Below, one piece after another: positions 51,241 through 60,863 of a stretch of DNA of 64,000 nt; the stretch's first letter is position 1; each line of letters starts with the position of its first letter. This DNA comes from Anaerolineales bacterium (GTDB taxonomy: Bacteria > Chloroflexota > Anaerolineae > Anaerolineales > Villigracilaceae): contig CP129480.1 in NCBI GenBank assembly GCA_030583885.1, positions 2,294,001-2,358,000 of the forward strand, read 5' to 3'. The position numbers and the translations under genes were made by a program. A model generated the notes under the pieces. It searched no databases and was not told the DNA's origin. It saw only the letters and a program-made list of their open reading frames with translations.

Positions 51241-52845
51241 GTGGATATCGAACGTTCAATAGGACAAAAACTTTTATTTGCATTCCATGGCAGGGAGAAA
51301 CCTTCGCCTGAGATCGTAAACGCATTTAAAAAATATCATCCGGGTGGGGTTTCACTTTTTCGAAGTCTGAACATGGGGACTCTTCCCCAGATCAGGGAGT
51401 TGAATGCATCGCTTCAACGTCTCGCTCGTGAATTCGACCTGCCTCCATTGATCATCGCCACTGATCAGGAAGGTGGACAATTGATGGCGGTTGGTGATGG
51501 CACGCAGCTTCCCGGCAACATGGCGCTCGGCGCAGCGCGCTCCAAGGGACTGGCACGCAAAGCTGGCGAAGTCTTGGGGCGCGAGATGTCCGCCTTGGGG
51601 ATCAATGTCAATTACGCGCCCTGTGCCGATGTGAACGTCAATCCGCAAAATCCGGTTGTTGGCACGCGGTCCTTTGGCGAAGACCCGATTCTGGTTGGGG
51701 AACTGGCTGCCGCCATGATCGAAGGGATTCAATCCCAGGGCGTCGCGGCGACCGTCAAGCATTTTCCCGGTCATGGGGATACTGCCAGCGATTCACATCT
51801 CGGACTGGCAACTGTTCCGCACTCGATGGAAAGACTCGGCGTTGTGGAATTGCCCCCGTTCATTGCCGCCCTGAAAGCGGATGTCAAACTGGTGATGACC
51901 GCACACCTCGGCATCCTTTCTGTGGATGGTCCCGGCGCTCCTCCAGCCACTTTATCTCCCAATATCATTAATGGATTATTGCGCCGCGAACTTGGTTTTT
52001 CCGGCGTTGTCATCACAGATGCATTGGACATGCGCGCCATCCACCAGGGAGAGTTGCTTCGCGAGGATGCGCTCCGCGCTGCAAAAGCAGGCGCCGACCT
52101 TCTGCTCGTCACCAGCGATCCATTGGATCAAACACGAGTGTACGAATCCTTGCTGAATGCCGTACAGACAGGTAAATTTGGCATGGACGAATTGAATGCC
52201 TCTATTGCCCGAATAGCGCAGTTGAAAAAATGGTTGTGTGGGCAGCCTCCCGCGCCGGAGTTGGATGTGATTCAAAGTGCAGTGCATAAGAAAATTGCAG
52301 ATGAGATCGCTGAAAAGTCCATTACCCTGGTGCGCGATCACTCTAGGTTGCTGCCGATCAGGCTTGAATCTGATAAAAGGATCGCGGTGGTTATCCCGGC
52401 GCCGCAAGACCTCACGCCAGCGGACACTTCCTCATACGTGATGCCAAAACTTGCAGACTCCATCCACGCCTATCATCCTCGTGTGGATGAATTCGTTATT
52501 TCTCTATCAACAAATGAGCAGGAACAGGCATCCATTATCAATCAGGCGCAGGAATACGATTTGATCGTAATTGGCACGATCAATGCCTATGCCGAGGAAA
52601 AACAGGCGGAGTTCGTCCGCAGTGTATTACAAACTGGCATTCCGACCATTGTGGTTTCCATGCGTCTGCCTTATGATTTAATGGCCTTTCCCGAGGCTTC
52701 CACATTTGTTTGTGTGTACAGCATTTTGGAACCGTCCATGCGGGCGGCGGCGCGGGCACTTTTTGGTCACGGGGAGATGGCTGGTCATTTGCCGGTATCA
52801 ATTCCGGGCCTGTATGAAGCGGGTTATTCATCCCAGATGGTATAG
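51241..52845 (+). CDS. Glycoside hydrolase family 3 beta-N-acetylhexosaminidase (NagZ-like)
   Basis: 534 aa from a GTG at 51241. The TIM barrel holds the NagZ signature KHFPGHGDTASDSH (K173-H174), whose Asp-His dyad acts as acid/base, and nucleophile D260 in VVITDALDMRAI. A C-terminal GH3 alpha/beta domain from about residue 350 makes it longer than enterobacterial NagZ. No signal peptide, so it cleaves imported GlcNAc-containing saccharides in the cytoplasm. Confidence 0.92.
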   Translation: MDIERSIGQKLLFAFHGREKPSPEIVNAFKKYHPGGVSLFRSLNMGTLPQIRELNASLQRLAREFDLPPLIIATDQEGGQLMAVGDGTQLPGNMALGAARSKGLARKAGEVLGREMSALGINVNYAPCADVNVNPQNPVVGTRSFGEDPILVGELAAAMIEGIQSQGVAATVKHFPGHGDTASDSHLGLATVPHSMERLGVVELPPFIAALKADVKLVMTAHLGILSVDGPGAPPATLSPNIINGLLRRELGFSGVVITDALDMRAIHQGELLREDALRAAKAGADLLLVTSDPLDQTRVYESLLNAVQTGKFGMDELNASIARIAQLKKWLCGQPPAPELDVIQSAVHKKIADEIAEKSITLVRDHSRLLPIRLESDKRIAVVIPAPQDLTPADTSSYVMPKLADSIHAYHPRVDEFVISLSTNEQEQASIINQAQEYDLIVIGTINAYAEEKQAEFVRSVLQTGIPTIVVSMRLPYDLMAFPEASTFVCVYSILEPSMRAAARALFGHGEMAGHLPVSIPGLYEAGYSSQMV

Positions 52846-52856
52846 TTAAAGAAATC

Positions 52857-53894
52857 ATGACCCTTTATTCTGAAATATTTGAACAGCCTGAAAGAATCAA
52901 ACATCTATTATCCTCCCATCGGAAAACCGTTGAACGGATTGCGTCTGAGATCCAAAAGCGCGATATTCAATATGTGTTTCTTGCTGCGCGCGGGACTTCT
53001 GACAATGCGGGACGATATGCCAATTATCTGCTTGGAGCATTGAACCGACTTCCGCTTGCGCTGGCGACGCCTTCGCTATTCACGTTTTACAAGCGTCCGC
53101 CGAAATTGAAAAATGCTCTGGTGATAGGCGTTTCGCAATCGGGCAAATCGCCCGACATTGTCAGCGTATTGGAGGAGGGCAGAAGGCAGGGATGTCTGAC
53201 GCTTTCCATCACGAACGAACCCCGTTCGCCGCTTGCACGGACCTCGGACTTTGTTCTGGATATTCAGGCGGGTCCTGAGCGGGCAGTTGCCGCGACCAAA
53301 ACCTATACTACCCAGTTGATGTCGATTGCCATGCTTTCTGCCGCATTGAACGGAGGCAAATCACTATGGGAGGATCTGAGCGAGGTGCCGCGCTGGATGA
53401 AAACCGCATTGAAGCAGGATCCCTTCATTGAGGACACCGCCCAGCGTTACCGCTACATGGACCAGACCGTTGTGCTGGGGCGCGGCTATAACTATTCGAC
53501 TGCATTCGAATGGGCGTTGAAACTAAAAGAACTGACCTATATCATTGCCGAGCCGTATTCGTCCGCTGACTTTGCGCATGGACCAATTGCAATGATGGAG
53601 AGTGGATATCCTGTCTTTGCGGTCTCTCCAAGGGGGCAGGTGTTCATTTCGATGCTGGAGATGCTCACGCGCCTGCGTTCGGATATTGCAGCTGAATTGG
53701 TCGTGATCTCGAACGACAAGCGTGCGCTGGGGCTGGCACAGGTTCCGCTGCCCATTCCCGCAGATGTGCCTGAATGGCTGTCACCCCTGGTGTGTATTCT
53801 CCCGGCACAGTTGTTTGCCTACCATCTCACCCAGGCAAAGGGATATAACCCGGAGCATCCCCGTAGTATCCGCAAGGTGACGACGACACGCTGA
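52857..53894 (+). CDS. SIS-domain sugar isomerase/deaminase (GlmS-C/AgaS-like)
   Basis: 345 aa with two SIS domains like the isomerase half of GlmS: AARGTSDNAGRYANYLL, GVSQSGKSPDIVSVLEEGR and the C-terminal GYNPEHPRSIRKVTTTR tail. No glutaminase domain, so it probably deaminates or isomerises an amino-sugar phosphate (glucosamine 6-phosphate type) to fructose 6-phosphate. Last gene of the operon. Confidence 0.9.
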   Translation: MTLYSEIFEQPERIKHLLSSHRKTVERIASEIQKRDIQYVFLAARGTSDNAGRYANYLLGALNRLPLALATPSLFTFYKRPPKLKNALVIGVSQSGKSPDIVSVLEEGRRQGCLTLSITNEPRSPLARTSDFVLDIQAGPERAVAATKTYTTQLMSIAMLSAALNGGKSLWEDLSEVPRWMKTALKQDPFIEDTAQRYRYMDQTVVLGRGYNYSTAFEWALKLKELTYIIAEPYSSADFAHGPIAMMESGYPVFAVSPRGQVFISMLEMLTRLRSDIAAELVVISNDKRALGLAQVPLPIPADVPEWLSPLVCILPAQLFAYHLTQAKGYNPEHPRSIRKVTTTR

Positions 53895-53968
53895 ATTTTT
53901 TCCTCCCAAAAAGTATTGTATGAAAACTGCTTTTATATGATAATGCCTGTTATAAAAGAGGTGACCCT

Positions 53969-54934
53969 ATGCGTATTTGCATTCTTTCAGATGAAGAACT
54001 CTCCGATTTCAACCCGGCCCCATTCATGGATGGTTATGACTGGGAAATGGTGACCATGTCTGAGCCGTTGATGGATGTGCTCCGTTCGCTGGAGGCGCGC
54101 AGGGAGTTCGATGTGTACCTGAACCTGTGCGAGGGATATGATAATGACTACAGTGATGAGCACGGCTACGAAGGCGTGGATGTTGTCAAGGCGCTGGAGT
54201 TCCTCAACCTGCCTTTCACTGGTGCGGATTCAAAATTCTTTGACCCCACCCGCGAGGAAATGCAGGCGGCGGCTGATGCAAATGGGATCAGTTTCGCAAA
54301 AGGTTATCGTGTCAAGAGCGTGGATCAGGCCGGGTCACTGGTCGGGAATTTGCGTTATCCGATCATGATAAAACATCCAAAAAGCTACGGCAGCACGGGG
54401 ATGATAAAAGAATCGCGGGTGGATACCCCCGAACAGTTATTGATTCAAGTGGAGCGGATCTGCTCCGAATTTGGTGCGGCGCGCATGGAGGAATTCATTG
54501 TCGGCAAGGAATATAATGTGCTGGTGATGGATAACCCCGATGATCTTGGCAAACCCATTGCGTACCCGCCGGCGGAACTGGTCTTCCCCCCCGGCGAAGA
54601 ATTCTGGCACGTGGACGTGAAATGGAACTATGACGTTCCATTCGATTTCAAACAGGTCACCGACCCCGAACTGGTATCGCGTCTGCAGGATATCGCCGGC
54701 AGGATGTACCTGGCCATGGACGGTGTGGGCTATGGCCGTTGCGACATCCGCATGAACGAAAAAGGCGAATTATATATTTTGGAGATCAACCCGAACGGTG
54801 GCATCATGTTCAAGCCGGAGGAATATGGTCCTGCAGATTACATGATCCTGTACGACCCGGGCGGCTACAAGGTCTTCTTTGACCGCATGTTTCAGGCGGC
54901 CTTTGTCAGGCAAAAACTACGGATAGCAAAATAG
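53969..54934 (+). CDS. ATP-grasp protein, D-Ala-D-Ala ligase-like
   Basis: 321 aa. ATP-grasp features: YPIMIKHPKSYGSTGMIKESRVD (ATP-binding Lys), MEEFIVGKEYNVLVMD, and the metal-site EINPNGGIMFKPEEYGPADYM. The N-terminal region (LNLCEGYDNDY, LNLPFTGADSKFF) resembles the D-alanine-D-alanine ligase lid. The substrate is unknown; the gene is away from cell-wall genes and has its own AGAGG site. A peptide or amino-acid ligase role is likely. Confidence 0.82.
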   Translation: MRICILSDEELSDFNPAPFMDGYDWEMVTMSEPLMDVLRSLEARREFDVYLNLCEGYDNDYSDEHGYEGVDVVKALEFLNLPFTGADSKFFDPTREEMQAAADANGISFAKGYRVKSVDQAGSLVGNLRYPIMIKHPKSYGSTGMIKESRVDTPEQLLIQVERICSEFGAARMEEFIVGKEYNVLVMDNPDDLGKPIAYPPAELVFPPGEEFWHVDVKWNYDVPFDFKQVTDPELVSRLQDIAGRMYLAMDGVGYGRCDIRMNEKGELYILEINPNGGIMFKPEEYGPADYMILYDPGGYKVFFDRMFQAAFVRQKLRIAK

Positions 54935-54988
54935 AATTTTGACATTGTCTGAACAGGTTTTGAGGAGATTGCTTGTGAAAGCTGTATC

Positions 54989-55694
54989 CTAATCCCCCAG
55001 TGCCTCCACCCCGGAGACGATATCCAGCAGTTCGCTGGTAATCGCGTCCTGTCGTTGTCCATGATAAACAGCGTTCAATTCGTCCGACCGCTCCTCGATA
55101 TTTTTCTCCGCGGCTTGCATCGTCATTAGACGATGCTGGCGTTTTCGCTTGCCAATGATTCAGCATATGCGCGGTACAGCTGTGCAAACAGATACTGGCT
55201 GACCAGCCGAGACAATAACCGTTCCCGATCCATTGTGTACATCGGCAGGCTTCTGGATGGGCTGATTTCCCGCACGGGCGTGCTAAACAGGCTCATGTCC
55301 ACCGGCACCAACTGCTTGCACACCGATCGATATGCCGAACCTGAGATTGGATGGTTGTAATACAAAATAACCTTATCCACTGCATCGCGTTCGCGCAAGG
55401 TGTAAATTTCCAATAAAAGCGACCGCACTGCTGGATTGATTCCATCCACTGAACTGGGGACAGGGAATAAACTTTCAAAGGAACTGCCCGCCTCTTCCAA
55501 CCTCGAGCCTGCCCGCTGACCGATGGCCATTTTCTTCGCCTCGCAATTCGCCAAATCTTTCAGTGCGTACGATCTGTAGGAGAGTCATTCCCCGTGACCA
55601 GCCTGGAGTAGATGTCCGGCAGGCGCTTTGGGAAGAACATACCCACCTCACTGCCGCGCACGGAACGAATCGCACCCAGATTTTTGCCCTGCAT
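54989..55694 (-). pseudogene. Remnant of an N-type/F-type ATPase operon (beta N terminus joined to gamma C terminus)
   Basis: 55560-55694 encodes a 44-residue stub beginning MQGKNLGAIRSVRG and containing FFPKRLPDIYSRL, resembling the start of the N-ATPase beta subunit. 55126-55554 then encodes most of the C-terminal part of a gamma-like subunit (LLLEIYTLRERDAVDKVILYYNHP; LYRAYAESLASENAS). After a frameshift near 55125, 54989-55121 completes it with MTMQAAEKNIEERSDELN and ITSELLDIVSGVEALGD, the classic gamma C terminus. In N-ATPase operons beta is first and gamma last, so one internal deletion explains the join. Non-functional. Confidence 0.7.
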
Positions 55695-55739
55695 GTGGTG
55701 ATTATAATCCACGCATGATATGAAATTATGAGTAACCGT

Positions 55740-56861
55740 TTATGTTGAATGTTCGAGAAAGCCCTCTGCGCCGAAGATCCCATCGAACGCGACCCGTGCA
55801 TTATGTGAGGCCTTCTCGCGCCACTTCGGTTCCGAGGGCAAAAACAACTCGTCATACTCGCGTTTCATCCATGCGCGTGCCGCATCGCTGCCGCCGAACC
55901 AGCGCAGTGCATTCTCCAGCACCGTAGTCCGCAGGCTGTGTATGCCCTGCCAGAGTGAATCGCCATACGTCCCAAACTCGAACGCGCCCGCGTAATACGT
56001 TTTTTCAGGATAATTCGCCTTAATCATATTACAGAAATATTCGAGCATATCCCCATTAATGGAATAAAACTCCTCTGGATTTACCCCCGCCACGAGCGGG
56101 ACTTTGAACCTGCTCTCTGTTTCTGCGGCAGTCATCCTCTCTGTCGGAGGATTCAGCAGCGTCATCTGCCAGCGCGGACCGTAGCCCGTGTGAACATCCA
56201 GAAAAAGGATTTGCGCATAGCCACTCACGGCGGTTTCGAGAAGCCCCAGCATGGCTTTGGTTTCTTCCTGTAACTCAAAACCACCGAAAGACATCCCATC
56301 ATGGACGCGGTATTGTCCCATCAATGCCGTCTCACGGATGTGGCGGACACCTTTGGGCAGTGCCTTTAACACATTCCATAAGAACGCGGCTTTTTCATAA
56401 AATGGACTCTTGAGCGGGCGCGCGGGGTTGAGCAGAAAATTTAATGATTCGTAATCGGGGTTGATCGATTTTAGACCGCCATAATCTTCATTGAAACTGC
56501 GGTTCAAATCCACGTTGTTTTTGTTGACGCGCATGCGGTGTTTCATCCCGTATGCATTGATGGGATGGACGATCACGACGCCCGTCGTTCCCGAGTCGAA
56601 GTGCGGCAGATATTCTTCGATGAAGAGCTGTATCACGCCCGCGCCGACGTAGCCTTCAATGCCATGCAAGCCAGTGGTCAGGATAAACAACCTTTGTTTT
56701 TCGCGTGTTGCGTCTGCGCGGATGACGTCGATGGTTAAGTCAGAATCGTCAGCGAGAGGAATGCTGGTTAATCGAGAATCAGGCCAATGGTCCGGGAAAG
56801 AGGCGGGCAGGGAGCGGAATCTCTCGCGCGAGGATTCGTAGGTTGCGGGGATGTCCAGCAT
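55740..56861 (-). CDS. DUF2817/M14-like zinc carboxypeptidase family protein
   Basis: 373 aa. Metal-binding motif HGIEGYVGAG near residue 66, VIVHPINAYGMKHRMRVNKNNVDLNRSF with the Asn-Arg substrate loop of M14-type enzymes, and FLDVHTGYGPRW with the third His. The catalytic Glu is probably in YAGAFEFGTYGD. No signal peptide. Peptide or acyl-amino-acid hydrolysis is expected. Its start abuts the carrier gene at 56862, so the two may handle the same peptide or amino acid. Confidence 0.85.
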   Translation of the reverse strand: MLDIPATYESSRERFRSLPASFPDHWPDSRLTSIPLADDSDLTIDVIRADATREKQRLFILTTGLHGIEGYVGAGVIQLFIEEYLPHFDSGTTGVVIVHPINAYGMKHRMRVNKNNVDLNRSFNEDYGGLKSINPDYESLNFLLNPARPLKSPFYEKAAFLWNVLKALPKGVRHIRETALMGQYRVHDGMSFGGFELQEETKAMLGLLETAVSGYAQILFLDVHTGYGPRWQMTLLNPPTERMTAAETESRFKVPLVAGVNPEEFYSINGDMLEYFCNMIKANYPEKTYYAGAFEFGTYGDSLWQGIHSLRTTVLENALRWFGGSDAARAWMKREYDELFLPSEPKWREKASHNARVAFDGIFGAEGFLEHST

Positions 56862-58310
56862 TTAGAACGGTCCGTATTGAATCATCACGGCAATGGCAAG
56901 GAACCCCAGCGAGGCCAGGATGACCCAGATCCACAAGCCCATCACCCAGCGTATCCATTTGGTGTAGGTGACGGCGGTCAGGCCGAGGCAGATGAGCAGG
57001 ACGGGGTTGGTGGGGTAGGCGAGGTTGGAGAAGCCGTCGCCGAAGACGTAGGCGAGCACGGTGGTCTGGCGTGTGACGCCGACCAGGTCCGCGAGCGGAA
57101 TCATGATGGGCATGAGCAGGAAGGCTTTCGCCGAGCCGCTGGAGACGAAGAACTCGATGATGAGCGTGAGGACGTAGATCAGCAGTGCGGCGGCGACGGG
57201 GGTTGTGCCTTGAAAAGCGTTTGCCGCGTTGAATAAAATGGTATCGAGGATGCCGCCCGAAGCGATGATGTATTTGACGCTTGCCGCCATGAGAATCAGC
57301 GGAATGGCTGGCGCGATGCCCGTCAGTCCGTCCCATGCGGCTTTCCAGGCGTTTTTGCCGATGCCCGCAATCAGTCCCGACCCGATGCCTGCGACGAGGA
57401 ACAGCAACCCGACGATGGGCAGCGCGAGGTCGCCGATGACGGGCACGAACGGACCTGCGAACAACGCGGCGAAGATCAACACGACGCAGACGAGCAGGAA
57501 AATGATGGCAGGCGTGGTGCGCGGATTTTCATCCGCGATGGACTTTGTGGTGAAATGGCTGTATTTTGCGCGGGTGGCTTGCTCTTCCTCATAAACAGGC
57601 GAGGCTTTGGCGTTCGCCTCCACTTTGCGGGCGTGGCGGGTAAGAAAGACTGCCAGGAGAATGTAAAAGAAGATGAATACAATGATGCGGTAGCCCGAAC
57701 CCGAAAAGGCGGGCAGTCTGGCAATGCCCTGTGCCACGCCGATGGTGAAGGGATTGGTGATGGCGGCGGAGAAGCCCATGTTGGTGGCGAGGATGGACAT
57801 ACCCAGGCCCGTCAGCGTATCCCAGCCGAGGGAGTAGGCGAGCGCGATCATCAACGGCACGAGCGGCACGACTTCTTCAAAGATTCCGAAGAACGCGCCG
57901 AGCGCCATGAAGAAAAATGTGATGATGAGCAGAAGTATGTACTTCTGATTCTCGAAGCGTTTGACGATGCGGGCCAGCGCGGATTTGAGAATTCCGCTTT
58001 TGTCCATGACTGCGAACGCCACGCCGACCATGAGAATGAACACGGTGATGACGATGATGGTCAGGCTGTCTGGGCCTGACAGCACTTCGAGCGGGGCGGT
58101 GAACCAGCGCCAGATGGGGTAATCGGGGCGCGCGGTGATCGCGAATGAATCAGGCAGGATGGTCTCGCGCCCGTCCACATCGATGCGTTGGTACTCGCCC
58201 GCGGGGATGACCAGCGTGAGGATCCCTGAGACGATGATCAATGCCAGCAGGATGAGAACGGATTGAAGGAATGCCTTCCGGCTGATCTGTGCGCCTGATC
58301 TTTCTTCCAT
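56862..58310 (-). CDS. YfcC-family (DcuC/ArsB-like) membrane carrier
   Basis: 482 aa with about 12 TM helices. Recognisable segments are VIPAGEYQRIDVDGRE, MALGAFFGIFEEVVPLVPLMIALAYSLGWD and VSSGSAKAFLLMPIMIPLADLVGVTRQTTVLAYVFGDGFSNLAYPTNPVLL, the C-terminal hallmark of YfcC proteins. These are ion-coupled carriers of amino acids or dicarboxylates. The peptidase gene starts at its stop codon, supporting uptake of amino acids or peptides. Confidence 0.9.
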   Translation of the reverse strand: MEERSGAQISRKAFLQSVLILLALIIVSGILTLVIPAGEYQRIDVDGRETILPDSFAITARPDYPIWRWFTAPLEVLSGPDSLTIIVITVFILMVGVAFAVMDKSGILKSALARIVKRFENQKYILLLIITFFFMALGAFFGIFEEVVPLVPLMIALAYSLGWDTLTGLGMSILATNMGFSAAITNPFTIGVAQGIARLPAFSGSGYRIIVFIFFYILLAVFLTRHARKVEANAKASPVYEEEQATRAKYSHFTTKSIADENPRTTPAIIFLLVCVVLIFAALFAGPFVPVIGDLALPIVGLLFLVAGIGSGLIAGIGKNAWKAAWDGLTGIAPAIPLILMAASVKYIIASGGILDTILFNAANAFQGTTPVAAALLIYVLTLIIEFFVSSGSAKAFLLMPIMIPLADLVGVTRQTTVLAYVFGDGFSNLAYPTNPVLLICLGLTAVTYTKWIRWVMGLWIWVILASLGFLAIAVMIQYGPF

Positions 58311-58425
58311 GATGATGCTCCTTGTGGGTGGTTATACAAACAAGTCGTTGAAAAGATCGATGAGAAACATGTTGCATACCTCGGTGGGCGTTTTTCTTGG
58401 TCACGAACACCAATTCTGTTTGACA

Positions 58426-59028
58426 TCAAGGTGACGCATAAGCATGTTCACTAATAAATGTCTCGATTTCAGCGCGAGTGAAAACATAATCGGCAGGTTT
58501 AGCATTTATGCTAATGGAGATACCCATATTGCTAATTGTATCTCCGTTGAGTGTGATGGTGGCAGTCTGCACAGAAGCATTTGCAAATACGGTCATAAGA
58601 ATCTGCATTTTGGCAGCGATAAGCGTGACATCACTTACTCCAAAATATTCGCCTTGTAATACCACATTTGCGTGACTGTCTTTAAAAGTGACACCGCTAA
58701 TTTCCAGATTATTGCTTGTCCAGCCGTTCCTGCTGTCACTTAGAACTGCTTCTAGGGCGAGTCGTAAGTTAGCGGCTGGATCAGGGCTATATATTAAGTC
58801 AGTTGTCGTTGGCGCAAGGATGTATGTGTCTGGCATTATTACTACACTCCCTTCAGGGCGGAGATTTTCGGCTGTTGTCACAAAGTAGTAATAAACAATC
58901 CGCTCTGACATCGGCGCTGTAACTACAGAAGCAGGTGAAATAGTTTGTTCAATAGTAGGTGTTGGTTGAGTGCCACATGCTACAAGAACAAATACCAATA
59001 ATGAAATAGCCATCAGCTTGTTTTTCAT
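58426..59028 (-). CDS. Lipoprotein with GerMN-like domain
   Basis: 200 aa. Lipobox LLVFVLVAC, then a Pro/Thr-rich linker. The main part (IVYYYFVTTAENLRPEG; ANLRLALEAVLSD; LEISGVTFKDSHANVVLQGEYFG; ATITLNGD) follows the layout of GerMN (sporulation/spore germination) domains found in many surface lipoproteins of non-sporulating bacteria. Role unknown. Single gene upstream of a low-coding stretch. Confidence 0.75.
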   Translation of the reverse strand: MKNKLMAISLLVFVLVACGTQPTPTIEQTISPASVVTAPMSERIVYYYFVTTAENLRPEGSVVIMPDTYILAPTTTDLIYSPDPAANLRLALEAVLSDSRNGWTSNNLEISGVTFKDSHANVVLQGEYFGVSDVTLIAAKMQILMTVFANASVQTATITLNGDTISNMGISISINAKPADYVFTRAEIETFISEHAYASP

Positions 59029-59286
59029 TTTTCTAATCTCCTTGTGATTTATGACGGTTATTAAATCAAAAAAGTTTCATCAAAAAAGCGTTTACACAAA
59101 TTCCACAAGGAAACGCCGAACGAGACTTTTTCGACAGTCTCAACGGTTTGCGCCACTGGTGGGGCGGATTGGCAAACCTAGTCGATATTATCGCGCCATT
59201 TCTCCCAAATCGCGCACCGTACCCGCGGGGCGACAACCCCGTCAAGTGGACGCTGTGTTAGGCGCTACGCGAATATCATTTTTTCC

Positions 59287-60453
59287 TTATGGTCTCTTCC
59301 ATTGCATAGTGTATTGCTTGGTGATTCGTAAATAAGTGTCGCCATAAATTTGACTGGGTTCAATATGTGTATTTTCTTGCCATTCGTTCCAACTAGTTAT
59401 AATTATCCAATCTGCACCGCTATTAAGTGCCTTATCCCAGGATGTGCTATATGTTTGTCCATTAAGGCGATCAATAATCGTCGGGATGCTGCCTTCTTCC
59501 GCATCACTTCTGTTGACAAGTGGCGTGTTGTCAAACCCAGGCGAGACTGTCGCGATCCAGAGATGCTCCCTGCCTGGTTTTTGCCGATTAAGCGCTTGTA
59601 CTTGCCGCGAGAGATCCGAATATGTTTGGGGGAGATCTTTCATGGGTAAATTTATGTACTGGTGGAGACCGTTAAAGACATTCAATTCATTCGGATCATA
59701 ACTCTCTCCAATGTATATTGCTTGCAACCCATCGGTTTCCAGATTGTCAAAAATGATTTTCCACTCGGACAACTCCAGATCAGTCGTATAGTATATAACG
59801 ACGACTGGCTTACCATTCGTCCAATAGTAGGCTGGATGAACAGCCCGATACCTGAGGAGGTATTCCATTTGTGACTGTACCTGTTTTGTTTCGAATGGGT
59901 TCATGCATAACTGGTCATAATACACCGCTATTTTGAAGTCCATGTGATAGGCAATGTCAAGAACAAGTTCGAACACGGAATCCATTGTGCGAGCGTCGTC
60001 TCCGGCAAGCCCATCCCCGCACCACTCGTATAGAAACCCGTCAATGCCAGCAGATTTTGCCCATAAAATATGTTGCCGAATCCCGTCTGGATCATCCGAT
60101 TCGTAGGGTATCAAGGGGCGGTCTGTCCAAATATCACTGGACCAGGTACGCGGGTAGAACATATCCATATACCAACCATAATATATCGCCCATACAAGCT
60201 TTTCGGGTTTATAGATTTCAGCTGGTGTGAATTTTGTGCGAGTTGGGTAAGGTTGTTGAATGAAGAAAGAAGGAGTAACAGTTTCGTTGAAAATCGTTGG
60301 CGTAGAAATGGGCGTTTCAATTGTAGGTTGTATGGTAGGTGCAATGGGTGATGTAGGGGCGGGCGGAATAGGCGTAGAAGCAGGAGCGCATCCACTCAAC
60401 AAAACCGTTAGCAAGACAAACGCAAGAAATACAGATTGAATTGATTTTTCCAT
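59287..60453 (-). CDS. Lipoprotein with GH99-like (endo-mannanase family) domain
   Basis: 388 aa. Lipobox LTVLLSGC, then a Pro/Thr/Ile-rich linker to about residue 85. The catalytic-like domain begins VWAIYYGWYMDMFYPRTW and includes HILWAKSAGIDGFLYEWCGDG, KPVVVIYYTT and WIIITSWNEWQENTHIEPS, the conserved E-W-x-E-T/N-x-I-E-P pattern of GH99/GH71-like proteins. It would act on mannosides or related glycans outside the cell. Lower GC than its surroundings suggests transfer. Confidence 0.85.
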   Translation of the reverse strand: MEKSIQSVFLAFVLLTVLLSGCAPASTPIPPAPTSPIAPTIQPTIETPISTPTIFNETVTPSFFIQQPYPTRTKFTPAEIYKPEKLVWAIYYGWYMDMFYPRTWSSDIWTDRPLIPYESDDPDGIRQHILWAKSAGIDGFLYEWCGDGLAGDDARTMDSVFELVLDIAYHMDFKIAVYYDQLCMNPFETKQVQSQMEYLLRYRAVHPAYYWTNGKPVVVIYYTTDLELSEWKIIFDNLETDGLQAIYIGESYDPNELNVFNGLHQYINLPMKDLPQTYSDLSRQVQALNRQKPGREHLWIATVSPGFDNTPLVNRSDAEEGSIPTIIDRLNGQTYSTSWDKALNSGADWIIITSWNEWQENTHIEPSQIYGDTYLRITKQYTMQWKRP

Positions 60454-60847
60454 GATCCTCTCTCCTTTTGATTTGATTGCGCAAGGTTGCGCCCAACGGT
60501 TTGCGCCATCGTCCCCGAGCCCTTCGGCTTCGCTCAGGATAAACTCCGCGAGTGGGATCGCGAAGCACTGCGCTGGGGCAGGGACGGCGAAGCCGTCCAG
60601 CCAGAAAAATGATAAGGCGTAGAAAACTGCCTGGGATGTGCATACGCCGCGCAGCGGCAGTTCCCAGCGTCAGGCCGTTCGCCCCGCGAAGACGGGCTAG
60701 TATCATGAAAAGCGGACATGGCAGATCGATGTCGGGTAGGTCGTAGCAGACCGTCGTGCAGCAGGATCGCCATGTCCGTTTCGCCAGTAGAGCCCGAACA
60801 GTTGCAAGGTCATAAAGACCGAATACTAGCGTGGGCTCAACTCCATT
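60454..60847. other. Non-coding region, probable left end of an IS110 element
   Basis: 394 bp without a convincing gene. It starts with a leader for the GH99-like gene and includes the common motif CCCTTCGGCTTCGCTCAGGA near 60517. The right two thirds are strongly structured and end at the IS5 insertion, beyond which an IS110 transposase follows. Confidence 0.5.
60618..60785 (+). ncRNA. Candidate IS110 bridge-RNA-like structure
   Basis: Hairpin 1 uses GCCGC/GCGGC with a GCA loop inside longer arms (AACTGCC/GGCAGTT). Hairpin 2 has a 10-bp outer stem CGGACATGGC/GCCATGTCCG (60713-60722, 60769-60778), a GATC/GATC stem, an internal loop of about 11 nt on each side, and an apical GGTC-GTAGCA-GACC hairpin. 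Bridge RNAs of IS110 elements have this stem, internal loop and apical hairpin plan and lie upstream of the transposase in the IS110 subgroup. Confidence 0.4.
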
Positions 60848-60863
60848 AGACCTCTTGCAAAAG

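Noticed and set aside
55126..55554. Calling an intact ATP synthase gamma gene
   Set aside because: The N-terminal half is missing, the C-terminal helix is out of frame, and the partner subunits are absent.
60534..60773. Small ORFs on both strands in the structured region upstream of IS5
   Set aside because: They lack ribosome sites and recognisable protein features, and the sequence is dominated by stem-forming repeats.
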